From CBFHOS01 sp965657645 (GTDB lineage: Bacteria; Pseudomonadota; Alphaproteobacteria; Puniceispirillales; Puniceispirillaceae): a DNA stretch of 64,000 nucleotides. The notes under the pieces were generated by a model. That model was not told where the DNA came from and made no database searches. It saw nothing but the letters and a program-made list of their open reading frames with translations. Position numbers and translations under genes: made by a program. Below are positions 35,338-44,343 of the stretch, in pieces (position 1 is the stretch's first letter; each line of letters begins with the position of its first letter). The stretch is from contig CBFHOS010000009.1 of assembly GCA_965657645.1 (NCBI GenBank), positions 3,328 through 67,327 of the forward strand, in the 5' to 3' direction.

Positions 35338-36690
35338 TTATCCGCGTGGACTGCGCATAGTGACAAACTCTTCTGCGGCGGTTGGATGAATACCGATGGT
35401 TGCGTCAAAATCCGCTTTCGTCGCACCAGCCTTCACCGCAATGCCGATACCTTGCATGATTTCACCGCAATCAGGGCCCATCATATGAACGCCAACAACG
35501 CGGTCACTAGCGGTATCGACAATCAGCTTCATATAGGTTTTTTCACCCCGTCCAGAAATCGTGTTTTTCATCGCCCGAAAGCGGCTCTCAAACACGGTAA
35601 TTTCGCCAAATGCGTCCTTTGCATCGGCCTCGCTGAGCCCCACAGATGCAATTGGTGGCTGGCTAAACACCGCCGAGGCAACATTTTCATGGCTCACCAC
35701 ACGTGGTTTATGTCCAAAGACGCTATCAGCAAACGCATGCCCCTCATTGATTGCTACCGGCGTTAAATTAATCCGGTCGGTCACATCACCAACGGCAAAG
35801 ATTGACGGCACTGATGATCGAGATTCTGCATCCACGATGATCTCACCCTTACGGCCAACCGCAACGCCCGCGCTATCAAGCCCCAGTTTTGAGGTGTTTG
35901 GCGAACGTCCGGTTGCGGCCATTAACTGGTCGGCTTCGATCACGCTACCGTCACTCAAGGTAATTGATTTTGCACCGCCATTTGCCGACACATTCGAAAC
36001 AGTCGTGCCCGGATGCAGAATGATACCACGGTCGCTCAATGCCTCGGCAATCGCCACGCGCACATCCTCATCAAAGCCGCGCAATGGCAGGTCACTGCGA
36101 TAAACAAGATGTGTTTTCGCACCAAAGCCATTGAAAATACCGGCAAATTCAAGGGCGATATAGCCACCGCCATAAATCACAATTTCGCTCGGCAATTCCG
36201 CCAGATCCAGCGCCTCGTTAGAGGTGATGGCATGTTCATTCATACCCGGAACATCAAGCATCTGGGGCACACCACCAACCGCAATCAGGATATGTTCCGC
36301 GCTAATTTCGCGGGTGCCAACCATGACCGTATTGGGGCCGGTGACAACACCATACCCAGCAATCAAATCGGCGCCAGCATTCGATAATAGCTTGCGGTAG
36401 ATACCTTCAAGACGTTCGAGTTCGGCATCCTTGGCGGCGATCAATGCTGGCCAATCATGTGTTGGCGCATCAACATTCCAGCCAAACCCGCGGGCATCTT
36501 CGACATCTGCGGAAAAGGTTGACCCATACATCAACAGCTTTTTAGGGACACAGCCACGAATGACGCATGTCCCGCCCGGGCGGTCGGCTTCGATCACTGC
36601 TACCTTGGCACCATGTCCAGCCGAAATTCGTGCCGCCCGAACGCCGCCAGATCCTGCGCCGATGACGATCAAATCGTAATCAAATGCCAT
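35338..36690 (-). CDS. gor: Glutathione-disulphide reductase
   Basis: A 450-residue FAD-dependent disulphide reductase. The FAD motif IGAGSGGVRAAR lies near residue 10, the redox pair in GGTCVIRGCVPKK near 40, the NAD(P) motif YGGGYIALEFAG near 173, and the C-terminal HPTAAEEFVTMR with the catalytic histidine. These match glutathione reductase rather than lipoamide or mercuric reductase. The start MAFDYDL is preceded by GGTGGA; the frame also opens five codons earlier. It keeps glutathione reduced for the GST and glutaredoxin also found in this window. Confidence 0.94.
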   Translation of the reverse strand: MAFDYDLIVIGAGSGGVRAARISAGHGAKVAVIEADRPGGTCVIRGCVPKKLLMYGSTFSADVEDARGFGWNVDAPTHDWPALIAAKDAELERLEGIYRKLLSNAGADLIAGYGVVTGPNTVMVGTREISAEHILIAVGGVPQMLDVPGMNEHAITSNEALDLAELPSEIVIYGGGYIALEFAGIFNGFGAKTHLVYRSDLPLRGFDEDVRVAIAEALSDRGIILHPGTTVSNVSANGGAKSITLSDGSVIEADQLMAATGRSPNTSKLGLDSAGVAVGRKGEIIVDAESRSSVPSIFAVGDVTDRINLTPVAINEGHAFADSVFGHKPRVVSHENVASAVFSQPPIASVGLSEADAKDAFGEITVFESRFRAMKNTISGRGEKTYMKLIVDTASDRVVGVHMMGPDCGEIMQGIGIAVKAGATKADFDATIGIHPTAAEEFVTMRSPRG

Positions 36691-36815
36691 TGCTTTTCCA
36701 CCCATCCAAAATAGTCAAACGCCCGCCACGCGGGTTCGGTAATACAACACGCGCTATACAACACGATTGAGAGTTATTATTACATAAGTGTTTGGATGGC
36801 TAGGTTAAAGCTCCG

Positions 36816-37259
36816 CTAGGCGGCTTCTTGTTCCTGATATTCAAGCGCGGTGGGCATAACGCCGAAATATCCGCTGAGCACCCGATCTGCAATTGCCTCA
36901 AAATCCAACATTGCTTGGCCAATTTCAGGCGCGGTCATTCCGCCGATATCCAAATAGCGATAGACCGAGATTGTCGCTTCACCAGAGCAAACCCCATAAG
37001 GTTTCTGCAAAGTGGCAATAGTATCCTCGAGCAACAACATGGTCAGAAATGACGTGCGCAAACCGCCACTGCCATCACGCGCGGCAATTGAATGCAACAA
37101 CGCCCGCTCGCCATCATCGAACAATTCTAGCTGGACTATTGGCCGGTCACTATCTCCCATGATCCAGCGGCGGGGGGCTAGGGAAATTATTTTGTTGGGT
37201 AAAAAATCTAAGGGATGATCAATCATCTCCTGCATTACTAACTTGATGGTCGAAATCAT
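36816..37259 (-). CDS. Unrecognised protein, possibly CesT/chaperone-like fold
   Basis: A 147-residue acidic protein with no family I can name. A beta-rich middle (RPIVQLELFDDGERALLHSI, then TISVYRYLDIGGM) is followed by a C-terminal helix with DFEAIADRVLSGYFG. The order of strands and helices and the phrase V-x-R-x-L-x-I recall type III secretion chaperones of the CesT type, but no secretion genes are present in the window and the resemblance may be chance. The start ATG follows GGAG; the frame stays open 30 codons further upstream. It stands alone upstream of gor. Confidence 0.6.
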   Translation of the reverse strand: MISTIKLVMQEMIDHPLDFLPNKIISLAPRRWIMGDSDRPIVQLELFDDGERALLHSIAARDGSGGLRTSFLTMLLLEDTIATLQKPYGVCSGEATISVYRYLDIGGMTAPEIGQAMLDFEAIADRVLSGYFGVMPTALEYQEQEAA

Positions 37260-37587
37260 CAATGACTCCATATAAAGGGCCATATTACCCACCCACCCTG
37301 GATAACACAGCCTGATTACAACGACAGCGTTGGTCGACGCTAACTTCACAATTACGTTACTTCACGTTAACTATTTCGTAACAACTATATTAAGAAATCA
37401 TTTACCGAAACTCTCCAAAAGGATAGAAATCTGTCCGATCGGATTGGCTTTTCAGCTGGTTTGTGGCGCTCTTGGCGTTGCTTTGTCGGGATCATCTGGA
37501 TAGGCTGACCACGCTAACCCAACCTGTTCAAATCTAATGCGGCAATTCTACCGATTTTATGGGCCGCTCCATTACAAAAGTCTTACG
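37260..37587. other. Divergent intergenic region, no gene seen
   Basis: This gap of about 330 bases separates the leftward unknown gene from the rightward acetoacetyl-CoA synthetase. It must hold promoters for both, but I could not assign them. The perfect palindrome TCCGATCGGA at 37434-37443 and the short inverted pair AGCGT/ACGCT near 37327 are the only structures noticed. The 30 codons upstream of the chosen leftward start are open but without a ribosome site. Confidence 0.5.
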
Positions 37588-39546
37588 ATGAAAACCTCGC
37601 CTGATCCAAAATGTTTGTGGCAACCAGATGCCAGCGATATCAAAACAACCGAAATCGTCCAATTTGCTGATTTTGTGATGAAACAAACCGGCTTTGACTG
37701 GCAGGGGGATTTTCAAAACCTGTGGCAATGGTCGGTAGATGATAGCCCTCTCTTTTGGAATTGCCTGTGGGATTGGCATGGTATTATCGGCGATAAAGGC
37801 GCGCGTGACCTAATCAACCCAGAGCAGATGCCGGGTGCACAATTTTTCCCTGACGCCAAAATTTGCTTTGCGGAAAACATGCTAGCCAATGCCGATGACC
37901 GCCCAGCCATTGCCGCCCATAGCGAGAGCGGCGCACTAACCACGCTCACAAGGGCGGAACTCAAATCAAAAGTCATGGCACTGGCGGGATGGTTAAAGAC
38001 AGCAGGCGTTACACCGGGTGATCGGGTTGCCGCCTATGTTGCAAACATCCCCGAAGCCATCATCATGATGCTAGCGACCTCGACCATCGGCGCGGTTTAT
38101 TCAAGCTGTTCTCCGGATTTTGGCATCGGCGGCGCGCGTGATCGCTTTAGCCAGATCGAGCCAAAGATCCTGTTAGCGGTAGATGGCTATCACTATGGCG
38201 GCAAGCGTATGGAGCGGATGCCAATTGTTCAAGAGCTGGTGGAGGGCATCCCCTCGATTGAAGCGGTCTTGATCGTTCCTTATCTGGACCAAACCCCAGA
38301 TGTTTCCGGATTGGCTAATGTGACGCTCTTTGACGACGCGCTCACCGCTAGTCCGGTGACTGATTTTCACCGTGTCGGGTTTAATGATCCGCTCTATATC
38401 CTGTTTTCCAGCGGCACTACCGGCGCGCCAAAATGTATTGTCCACGGCGTTGGCGGCACTGCCATTCAACATATCAAAGAATTACGCCTGCATAGTGATG
38501 TAAAGGCCGGTGACGGGCTGTTTTATTTCACCACCTGCGGCTGGATGATGTGGAATTGGTTAGTCTCTGGGCTAATGGTTGGCGCCAAGATCGTGCTGTT
38601 TGACGGCAATCCATTTCATCCGGGGCCAGAGCGCCTCTGGGAAATGGCCGCATCCGAGAAACTCAGCCATTTTGGAACTTCGGCCAAATATATTGACGCG
38701 GTGAAAAACGCCGGATACCGCCCTGTTGATCATGTTGATCTGGCACCATTGCGGGCCCTGCTTTCAACCGGCTCGCCGCTATCTGCTGATGGCTTTGATT
38801 TTGTGTATGAGGCCATAAAGGACGATGTTCAGCTCTGTTCCATTTCGGGTGGTACCGATATTGTTTCCTGCTTTGTGCTTGGCTGTCCGACCCAGCCGGT
38901 TTATGCGGGTGAAATTCAAACGCGCGGCCTTGGCATGGCGGTTGATGTGTTGGATGACGAGCGCAAGCCCGTGCGCGATCAACAGGGCGAGCTATGCTGT
39001 GTAAAGCCATTCCCATCGATGCCAGTGCGGTTCTGGAATGACGTGGATGGATCTAAATATAAATCAGCCTATTTCGAGCATTTTGACGGGATCTGGCGGC
39101 ATGGCGACTGGGCGACATTGAACGAGCGCGGCGGCCTCGTGATTCATGGCCGGTCAGATGCCACACTAAATCCGGGCGGTGTTCGCATTGGCACGGCGGA
39201 GATATACCGGCAGGTAGAGGCCTTTGACGATATTCTAGAAGCGTTGGTCATTGGCCAGAATTGGCAGGATGACGTGCGCGTTGTTCTGTTTGTGAAAATG
39301 GTTGCGGGTGCCACGCTGGATGATGATTTGATTGCCCGCATCAAGGCCGCTATTCGCGTTGGTGCGACCCCACGGCATGTGCCAGCCTTTATCATCGCGG
39401 TGGCGGATATTCCGCGCACACGTTCAGGCAAAATCACCGAATTGGCAGTGCGGGATATTATTCATGGCCGACCGGTCAGGAACACCGAGGCACTCGCCAA
39501 CAGTGAGGCCCTCGCCCATTTCCAGAATTTACCGCAATTGCAATAG
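37588..39546 (+). CDS. Acetoacetate--CoA ligase
   Basis: A 652-residue AMP-forming ligase that activates acetoacetate to acetoacetyl-CoA. The AMP-binding loop reads LFSSGTTGAPKCIVHG near residue 287. The sequence shows the AACS features: an N-terminal W-x-P-x-D region, CGWMMWNWLVSGL near 325, SGGTDIVSCFV near 420 and a C-terminal lysine in TRSGKITE near 611. The length separates it from acetyl-CoA synthetases of similar size. No ketone-body or PHB genes are next to it. The ATG at MKTSPD is preferred to an upstream ATG 17 codons earlier. Confidence 0.92.
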   Translation: MKTSPDPKCLWQPDASDIKTTEIVQFADFVMKQTGFDWQGDFQNLWQWSVDDSPLFWNCLWDWHGIIGDKGARDLINPEQMPGAQFFPDAKICFAENMLANADDRPAIAAHSESGALTTLTRAELKSKVMALAGWLKTAGVTPGDRVAAYVANIPEAIIMMLATSTIGAVYSSCSPDFGIGGARDRFSQIEPKILLAVDGYHYGGKRMERMPIVQELVEGIPSIEAVLIVPYLDQTPDVSGLANVTLFDDALTASPVTDFHRVGFNDPLYILFSSGTTGAPKCIVHGVGGTAIQHIKELRLHSDVKAGDGLFYFTTCGWMMWNWLVSGLMVGAKIVLFDGNPFHPGPERLWEMAASEKLSHFGTSAKYIDAVKNAGYRPVDHVDLAPLRALLSTGSPLSADGFDFVYEAIKDDVQLCSISGGTDIVSCFVLGCPTQPVYAGEIQTRGLGMAVDVLDDERKPVRDQQGELCCVKPFPSMPVRFWNDVDGSKYKSAYFEHFDGIWRHGDWATLNERGGLVIHGRSDATLNPGGVRIGTAEIYRQVEAFDDILEALVIGQNWQDDVRVVLFVKMVAGATLDDDLIARIKAAIRVGATPRHVPAFIIAVADIPRTRSGKITELAVRDIIHGRPVRNTEALANSEALAHFQNLPQLQ

Positions 39547-39587
39547 GTGGCGGTTCTTCTGGGACGTGATCCAGATGCCTTGCCGGT

Positions 39588-40109
39588 TTATATACCTTGA
39601 CGTATCAATGGCTGGACTGCGCTGCTGTTGGCGAAGGCCTTTTTATTCTTGCGGAAGAACGGCAATGCCAGCGCCAATTGGCTGGTTTCGGATTGCTTTA
39701 GCTCGTCATCATTATCCAGATTGTCGATTTTCGCCGCGGCACATGGGTGCGCGATATAGGTATGTTGGGCCCCCACACGATCAGCAATTTTCTGGAATTT
39801 TGCCTTTGACCCAACCGGCCATTTCTCACGAAGGATGGTCAAAACGATAAAATTGGCCCCGTCGGCGAACTTCTCACTGATCTTGTCCGCCGTGATAAAT
39901 TCAACCGCAATGGCAGTCATCGCGGCCAGAGTGTCGGGATCCGCGGCCATCGCCTCGCCTCGGTCTTGATCCATCCAATGACCTAGGAGATTGATTTTAT
40001 CACCGGCATCCAAACCCATCAATTTGGGATGTGCACCGCCATCATGTTCTGCCATGTCGATATCAACAATATCGGATTCGCCCATAATACGAATAATTTG
40101 TGAGGCCAT
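39588..40109 (-). CDS. Unrecognised conserved-looking soluble protein
   Basis: I do not recognise this 173-residue protein. It has an acidic N-terminal half with DIDMAEHDGGAHPKL near residue 17, a helical middle (LAAMTAIAVEFITADKISEKF), and a basic C-terminus. The sequence has two histidines and two cysteines or fewer, so no metal site is evident. AGGAGC lies before the ATG. It is convergent with the acetoacetate ligase gene, whose last bases are about 40 away. Base use is like that of its neighbours. Confidence 0.6.
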   Translation of the reverse strand: MASQIIRIMGESDIVDIDMAEHDGGAHPKLMGLDAGDKINLLGHWMDQDRGEAMAADPDTLAAMTAIAVEFITADKISEKFADGANFIVLTILREKWPVGSKAKFQKIADRVGAQHTYIAHPCAAAKIDNLDNDDELKQSETSQLALALPFFRKNKKAFANSSAVQPLIRQGI

Positions 40110-40207
40110 TGTACCGGCTCCTGATCAGATCGGGGAAGGTTACTAAATTCTGCCAAGCTGTTTACGGCAAAGCATACGCAATTGCAACTGAGCTTAGATT
40201 GGGGGCT

Positions 40208-41146
40208 TTATGCTGGCGTATCTGTATTTGCGACCCGGCCTCTGACCATCTCACGCCACGCAATAACCATACAGCTAGCCACGATCAACGCCGCGCCGCC
40301 AATCTGAATACTGGTCATCACCTCGGCAAAGAAGAAATAGCCGACAATGCCCGACATCGGCATCTGTACATAGCGCAAGGACGCCACAACAACCGCATCC
40401 ACATATTTGTAGGAAGTGGTGAAACATATCTGCAGCAATGATCCGATTGCCCCTAGCAACACCAGATATATCAACGTCTCGCCGCTTACTCGATCCAGCA
40501 AATGCGGCATGACCAGAACCACGATCGCAAGCACCACCGCGCCAGATCCATTATACCAGAGGGCCACACTAGCCGGTGCATCACCTTTGCCTAAACGGCG
40601 TAACAGGATCGAGAGAACCGCGCCCGATAACGCCGCAAGCAATCCGTATGTTGCATAGATAGACACCCCGCCGGAAAACGGATCAGTGATAATACCAACC
40701 CCAACCAGACCCACGATAACCGCGCTCCAGCGGTAGACGCCAACACGCTCACCTAGGAAAAACGGCGATAATAGGGTGACGAACAAAACCGATGATTGAA
40801 ACATTGCCGTGGCTTGGCCAAAGGGCATTGTACGCACCGACATAAACCAGAACACCATCCCGCAAGTGCCAACAATAATCCGCCAAAACAAAGTTCGGCG
40901 TTGGTTAATCTGCCAGAATTGCGCGCCGCGAACCCAAACCGCATAGGCCAACAACAACGGCACGGAAAACAAAAAGCGATAGAACACGATGGTGAAAATG
41001 GTTAGATCATCGCCAATTTTCTTGACGATGATGCCGGTACATAGACCAAAGGCGACCGCCGATAGCGATAGCAAAATCCCGATGAGTGGTTTGGGCAACA
41101 AGTGAAAAATCCAAATAAAGGCCAGAAATGACCGAGCTACAGCCAA
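40208..41146 (-). CDS. EamA/DMT family transporter
   Basis: A 312-residue membrane protein with ten predicted helices in two repeated EamA halves, the drug/metabolite transporter layout. Helices begin at about residues 19, 47, 80, 105, 128, 158, 185, 215, 240 and 270. It probably exports a small metabolite or amino acid; substrate cannot be predicted. The start is uncertain: the frame opens with TTG (MAVARSF) and no ATG or ribosome site is well placed. Confidence 0.87.
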   Translation of the reverse strand: MAVARSFLAFIWIFHLLPKPLIGILLSLSAVAFGLCTGIIVKKIGDDLTIFTIVFYRFLFSVPLLLAYAVWVRGAQFWQINQRRTLFWRIIVGTCGMVFWFMSVRTMPFGQATAMFQSSVLFVTLLSPFFLGERVGVYRWSAVIVGLVGVGIITDPFSGGVSIYATYGLLAALSGAVLSILLRRLGKGDAPASVALWYNGSGAVVLAIVVLVMPHLLDRVSGETLIYLVLLGAIGSLLQICFTTSYKYVDAVVVASLRYVQMPMSGIVGYFFFAEVMTSIQIGGAALIVASCMVIAWREMVRGRVANTDTPA

Positions 41147-41292
41147 AAATCGATCAAGAGTGATTGATTTGCCTGGTGAATGGCAACAGTCTAATCAATA
41201 AACTAGTCAAAAGCATCTTTTCATTGTGGGGAAAACCACTATTTATCGAAGATAGACGCATCTTATTATACGATTTGCTTAGTGAGGAACAA

Positions 41293-41736
41293 ATGAAGCA
41301 GCATTTTACAAAGTTAGCTGGCGCGGTATTAATCAGCATGACAATCGGATTGACCCAATCGATCTCGGCTAGCGCCGGTGTCATCGAGGACCGTCAGGCA
41401 AGATTTAAAGCCAACAATGGTTCCATGCGTGCGATCGGCGCGGCCCTTGGTTCTGGCGATGTGGCGGTGATCAAAGCCGAAGCAACAAAGATTGCCGAAT
41501 GGGCAAAAGTAATGCCGGATTATTTCCCTAAAGGCAGTGACGGCGCACCCTCTAGTGCCAAATCGGATCTATGGGAAAATTTTGATTTGTTCCGCAAGCA
41601 AGCCGACGACAATCACCAAGCGGCCTTGGCGTTAATTGCCGCCGCCGATAGTGGTGACATGGACAAAGCCCGCGGCGCATTGATGGAAGTCGGCGCCACC
41701 TGCAAAGCCTGCCACCAAAATTTCAAAGGCTATTAG
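41293..41736 (+). CDS. Cytochrome c' type (class II c-type cytochrome)
   Basis: A 147-residue protein with a cleavable signal peptide (residues 1-27, ending ISASAG) and a single haem-binding site CKACH near residue 138 at the C-terminus. The helical body and late CxxCH position match cytochrome c' of the class II group. Such proteins bind nitric oxide or pass electrons in the periplasm. The ATG follows GAGGAAC. The adjacent convergent gene encodes a b-type cytochrome of four helices, a frequent partner. Confidence 0.88.
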   Translation: MKQHFTKLAGAVLISMTIGLTQSISASAGVIEDRQARFKANNGSMRAIGAALGSGDVAVIKAEATKIAEWAKVMPDYFPKGSDGAPSSAKSDLWENFDLFRKQADDNHQAALALIAAADSGDMDKARGALMEVGATCKACHQNFKGY

Positions 41737-41774
41737 GTAGCCAGAGTGGCGGCTATTGCCTCACTTACATTTGA

Positions 41775-41827
41775 CTGGGGCTAAAAAAGCTGGGGCTAAA
41801 AAAGCTGGGGCTAAAAAAAGCTGGGGC
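41775..41827. repeat. 15-bp tandem repeat, 3.5 copies, with variable A-run
   Basis: CTGGGGCTAAAAAAG is repeated three times plus a partial copy. The first two copies hold six A residues and the third seven. The third copy supplies the stop codon of the leftward cytochrome b gene. Confidence 0.95.
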
Positions 41828-42479
41828 GCAGGAGAATAATCATCTGCGCCGCAGCGATTAATCCCGCCATCAAGACCAATCCAAATATGGTTTTACCGGT
41901 GGATATAGATCCCTCTGGGCCATTTATCTGGTCACGTGCTTCACTCGCGCGGCCAGTTACCATTGCCGAGGTAAGGTTATGTTTTTTCTTGAATTTATAA
42001 AACAAAATAGCGCCTAAATGCAGGATGATGAGAAGCAATAGAAAGATCCCGATATCATGGTGGATCTTGCCAGCATCCGCGCTTAAAGCTGGCACCAGAT
42101 GGGCCAACGGGCCGTCAAACAGAATGCCGTCTGTTGAGACTATGCCAGTTGAGACCATCAACAGCGGGACACCCAATAACGCCAGCACCGAATAGCCGCC
42201 AAGCGGGCTATGCCCAGCGGCACGCGGCGTGGTTTTGTCCTCGCGCGCACTACGCAACCATGCAAGCAAACGCAGTGGCCCCACCAAGAAATTGCGGAAA
42301 CGGGCATGATGACCGCCAACAAATCCCCAGATTATCCGAAAACTAATCAGGGCAAGGATCAATAGCCCAAAGCGTTCATGCACCCAAAGAACACCCGCCT
42401 TGGCCGATATGATCGCGCCAAACACGCTCACCATGAAACCCCAGTGAAAAATCCTTAAGGGTAAGTCCCACACACGCAT
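41811..42479 (-). CDS. Cytochrome b561-type membrane protein
   Basis: A 222-residue membrane protein with four or five helices and the haem-ligand histidine pattern of di-haem cytochrome b: HWGF near residue 13, HERF near 34, H near 56-57 (GGHHARF) and a histidine-rich helix IHHDIG near 140 and ILHLGA near 155. Such proteins link the quinone pool to a periplasmic c-type cytochrome. The cytochrome c' gene is convergent 74 bases away. The C-terminus (LRPSFF) is encoded in a tandem repeat. Confidence 0.88.
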   Translation of the reverse strand: MRVWDLPLRIFHWGFMVSVFGAIISAKAGVLWVHERFGLLILALISFRIIWGFVGGHHARFRNFLVGPLRLLAWLRSAREDKTTPRAAGHSPLGGYSVLALLGVPLLMVSTGIVSTDGILFDGPLAHLVPALSADAGKIHHDIGIFLLLLIILHLGAILFYKFKKKHNLTSAMVTGRASEARDQINGPEGSISTGKTIFGLVLMAGLIAAAQMIILLRPSFF

Positions 42480-42590
42480 ATTTGCCTCTTAATTAGCCTG
42501 TATAATTTTGCCGGATCCCAGCGGTTAGATAACTAGCATGTTCATCACATTTGCGCGAACACAGCCTCATCCCGATACCTGATATCGGCG

Positions 42591-42612
42591 CATTATACAC
42601 GCATCATACACG
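42591..42612. repeat. 11-bp tandem duplication
   Basis: CATTATACACG is followed directly by CATCATACACG, one mismatch apart, in the gap upstream of the glycosylase gene. Confidence 0.6.
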
Positions 42613-42673
42613 CTATGAAGCGCCAATCTACCGGCATTTGTTGTTTGCTATCAGCACTGGTAGCATTGCCGTC

Positions 42674-43348
42674 ATGAGCATGATGCACCACAAGCTATTT
42701 GTTGATTCTGGCGGCGTTGATACGCCGGTTGGGGATGGCGGCGCGTTGGCGGGGCTGGCGGCAATCGATGCGGATGTCGCCAATGTCCTTGAACGCTATG
42801 GACCACCGCCTGATCGCTCATTACCGGCTAGCTATGAAACCTTGGCGCGGGCCATTGTTGGCCAACAAGTATCACGCGCCGCGGCCAGTGCCATATGGAA
42901 CAAAATGGAGGCTAATGGCGTTTGCGAGGCGGTTGTGATTGCCGACAAGACGCCAGAAGAAATGATGCACTCTGGGCTTTCACGGCGTAAAGCAGAATAT
43001 CTCATCGGCATCGCCGCGCAAATCACCTCTGGAGCTCTTGATCTTGACGCTTTGGCGCAGATGGACGGTGATGCTATCGCGGCAAGGCTCGTTGAAATCC
43101 GCGGCATTGGCGCATGGACAGCGGATAATTACCGGCTCTTTGCCCTTGCCGATATGGATGCATGGCCGATAAATGATATTGCCTTGCAGGAAGGGATGAA
43201 GCTAATCAAGTCGCTAGAAACGCGTCCCACCGCCAAACAGCTAGCGGAATTGGGTGAGCCATGGCGGCCCTATCGCGGGGCTGGCGCTCTGGTTCTATGG
43301 CATGTCTATGGAATTTTGGTGCGTAAGGTAACGGTGGCCGACATCTAA
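42674..43348 (+). CDS. DNA-3-methyladenine glycosylase II type (HhH-GPD)
   Basis: A 224-residue base-excision repair glycosylase. The helix-hairpin-helix reads EIRGIGAWTADNYRL near residue 137 and the catalytic aspartate is in WPINDIALQEG near 161. An early AIVGQQVSRAAASAIW near 60 is a family hallmark. It removes alkylated purines such as 3-methyladenine from DNA. The protein lacks the extra N-terminal domain of E. coli AlkA, as in the shorter MagIII/Mag group. I chose the ATG at MSMMHHK; the frame stays open 123 bases further upstream. Confidence 0.88.
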   Translation: MSMMHHKLFVDSGGVDTPVGDGGALAGLAAIDADVANVLERYGPPPDRSLPASYETLARAIVGQQVSRAAASAIWNKMEANGVCEAVVIADKTPEEMMHSGLSRRKAEYLIGIAAQITSGALDLDALAQMDGDAIAARLVEIRGIGAWTADNYRLFALADMDAWPINDIALQEGMKLIKSLETRPTAKQLAELGEPWRPYRGAGALVLWHVYGILVRKVTVADI

Positions 43349-43349
43349 G

Positions 43350-43369
43350 GGGCGCGGTTTAATGCGCCC
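43350..43369. terminator. Possible bidirectional hairpin between convergent genes
   Basis: GGGCGC and GCGCCC form a perfect six-base stem with an eight-base loop, placed between the stops of two convergent genes. No T-run follows on either strand, so this is a weak call. Confidence 0.35.
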
Positions 43370-43378
43370 GACACCCCA

Positions 43379-44113
43379 TTACCCGAATAAATTGCCCTGA
43401 TTATCATCGACAATTTTGGCTTTTTGAGCGGTCTTTTTATGGGCGTTCTTTTCGGCATATAGCGCGTCATGCGTCTCGCGTTCGATATCCTCTGGCGATA
43501 GCGGCGTCACTAACCCCGGATGATTGAGCGCAACCTTGCCAACATCGGCGGTCACCCGATACCAGTTAAACCAGTCAGACGGGGCAGCCTTGCATAAATT
43601 CGCCGCTGATTGCACCGGTCCAGACAGCCAGCTTTGCCATGCGTCCTTGGGCAAAACCAATGGTGCGCGGTGGTGGATGTTTTGCAAATCACCATCCGCC
43701 GCGCTGGTCATCACGACAAAGAATTTGCCTTGCGGGCGATCGAACAATAATCCACCCATCGCCATTGTCTCGCCATCACGCCGCTGGATATGCCAAGGCT
43801 TTTTCGGGCCAGTCCATTCATACCAGCCACTAGCAGGAATGATACAGCGGTTATGGGCAAAGGCATCGCGGAAGGTGACTTTCTCAGCCGCCGTTTCCAT
43901 CCGCGCATTAATCAGGAAACTGTGCTTGCTGGTCGCGGGCGGCAATCCCCATTTCGCCTCAATCGCCTCGGTATGCAATCCCGGTTTGGTGATCACCAAC
44001 GCCGATTGACTGGGCGCCAAATTCCAACGTGGCTGTAGATTACCAACAATAGTCACCCCGAACAGGCGCATTAATTCCTCTGGCGAGGCCGTGCTGGTAA
44101 AGCGTCCACACAT
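43379..44113 (-). CDS. SOS response-associated peptidase (SRAP) family protein
   Basis: A 244-residue SRAP/YedK/HMCES protein that forms a covalent link to abasic sites in single-stranded DNA. The catalytic cysteine is residue 2 of MCGRFT, exposed after methionine removal. The conserved glutamate is in SGWYEWTG near residue 107 and the histidine in HHRAPLVLP near 160. The frame stays open 68 codons upstream, but the catalytic Cys2 defines the real start. It is convergent with the glycosylase; both are DNA damage genes. Confidence 0.93.
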   Translation of the reverse strand: MCGRFTSTASPEELMRLFGVTIVGNLQPRWNLAPSQSALVITKPGLHTEAIEAKWGLPPATSKHSFLINARMETAAEKVTFRDAFAHNRCIIPASGWYEWTGPKKPWHIQRRDGETMAMGGLLFDRPQGKFFVVMTSAADGDLQNIHHRAPLVLPKDAWQSWLSGPVQSAANLCKAAPSDWFNWYRVTADVGKVALNHPGLVTPLSPEDIERETHDALYAEKNAHKKTAQKAKIVDDNQGNLFG

Positions 44114-44343
44114 TTTGGCGGCATCCCTTTGATCGCGGTTCTGGCAAAGCCAAGTGCCTGTTGTTTTGGCATAGGCCAGATGATCAATCAACCAATTGTG
44201 CCGCTTATCACATGCGCTTGTGGTAATGTAATAGTGCGACCATTTAGCGGGGCTTGGGGCTTTGATCATGCGCGATGGTGCGCTATCAATAGCAACGCAC
44301 CGCAATTCAGCCACCAAGACGGGGTGCGCTTCAGGGATTTTTG

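Noticed and set aside
35561..36103. 180-codon open frame on the plus strand
   Set aside because: It lies wholly antisense to gor, which has all glutathione reductase motifs; no homology to a known family and no ribosome site.
39332..39850. 172-codon plus-strand frame overlapping the ends of two genes
   Set aside because: It overlaps the acetoacetate ligase in another frame and runs antisense to the next gene, which has a good ribosome site.
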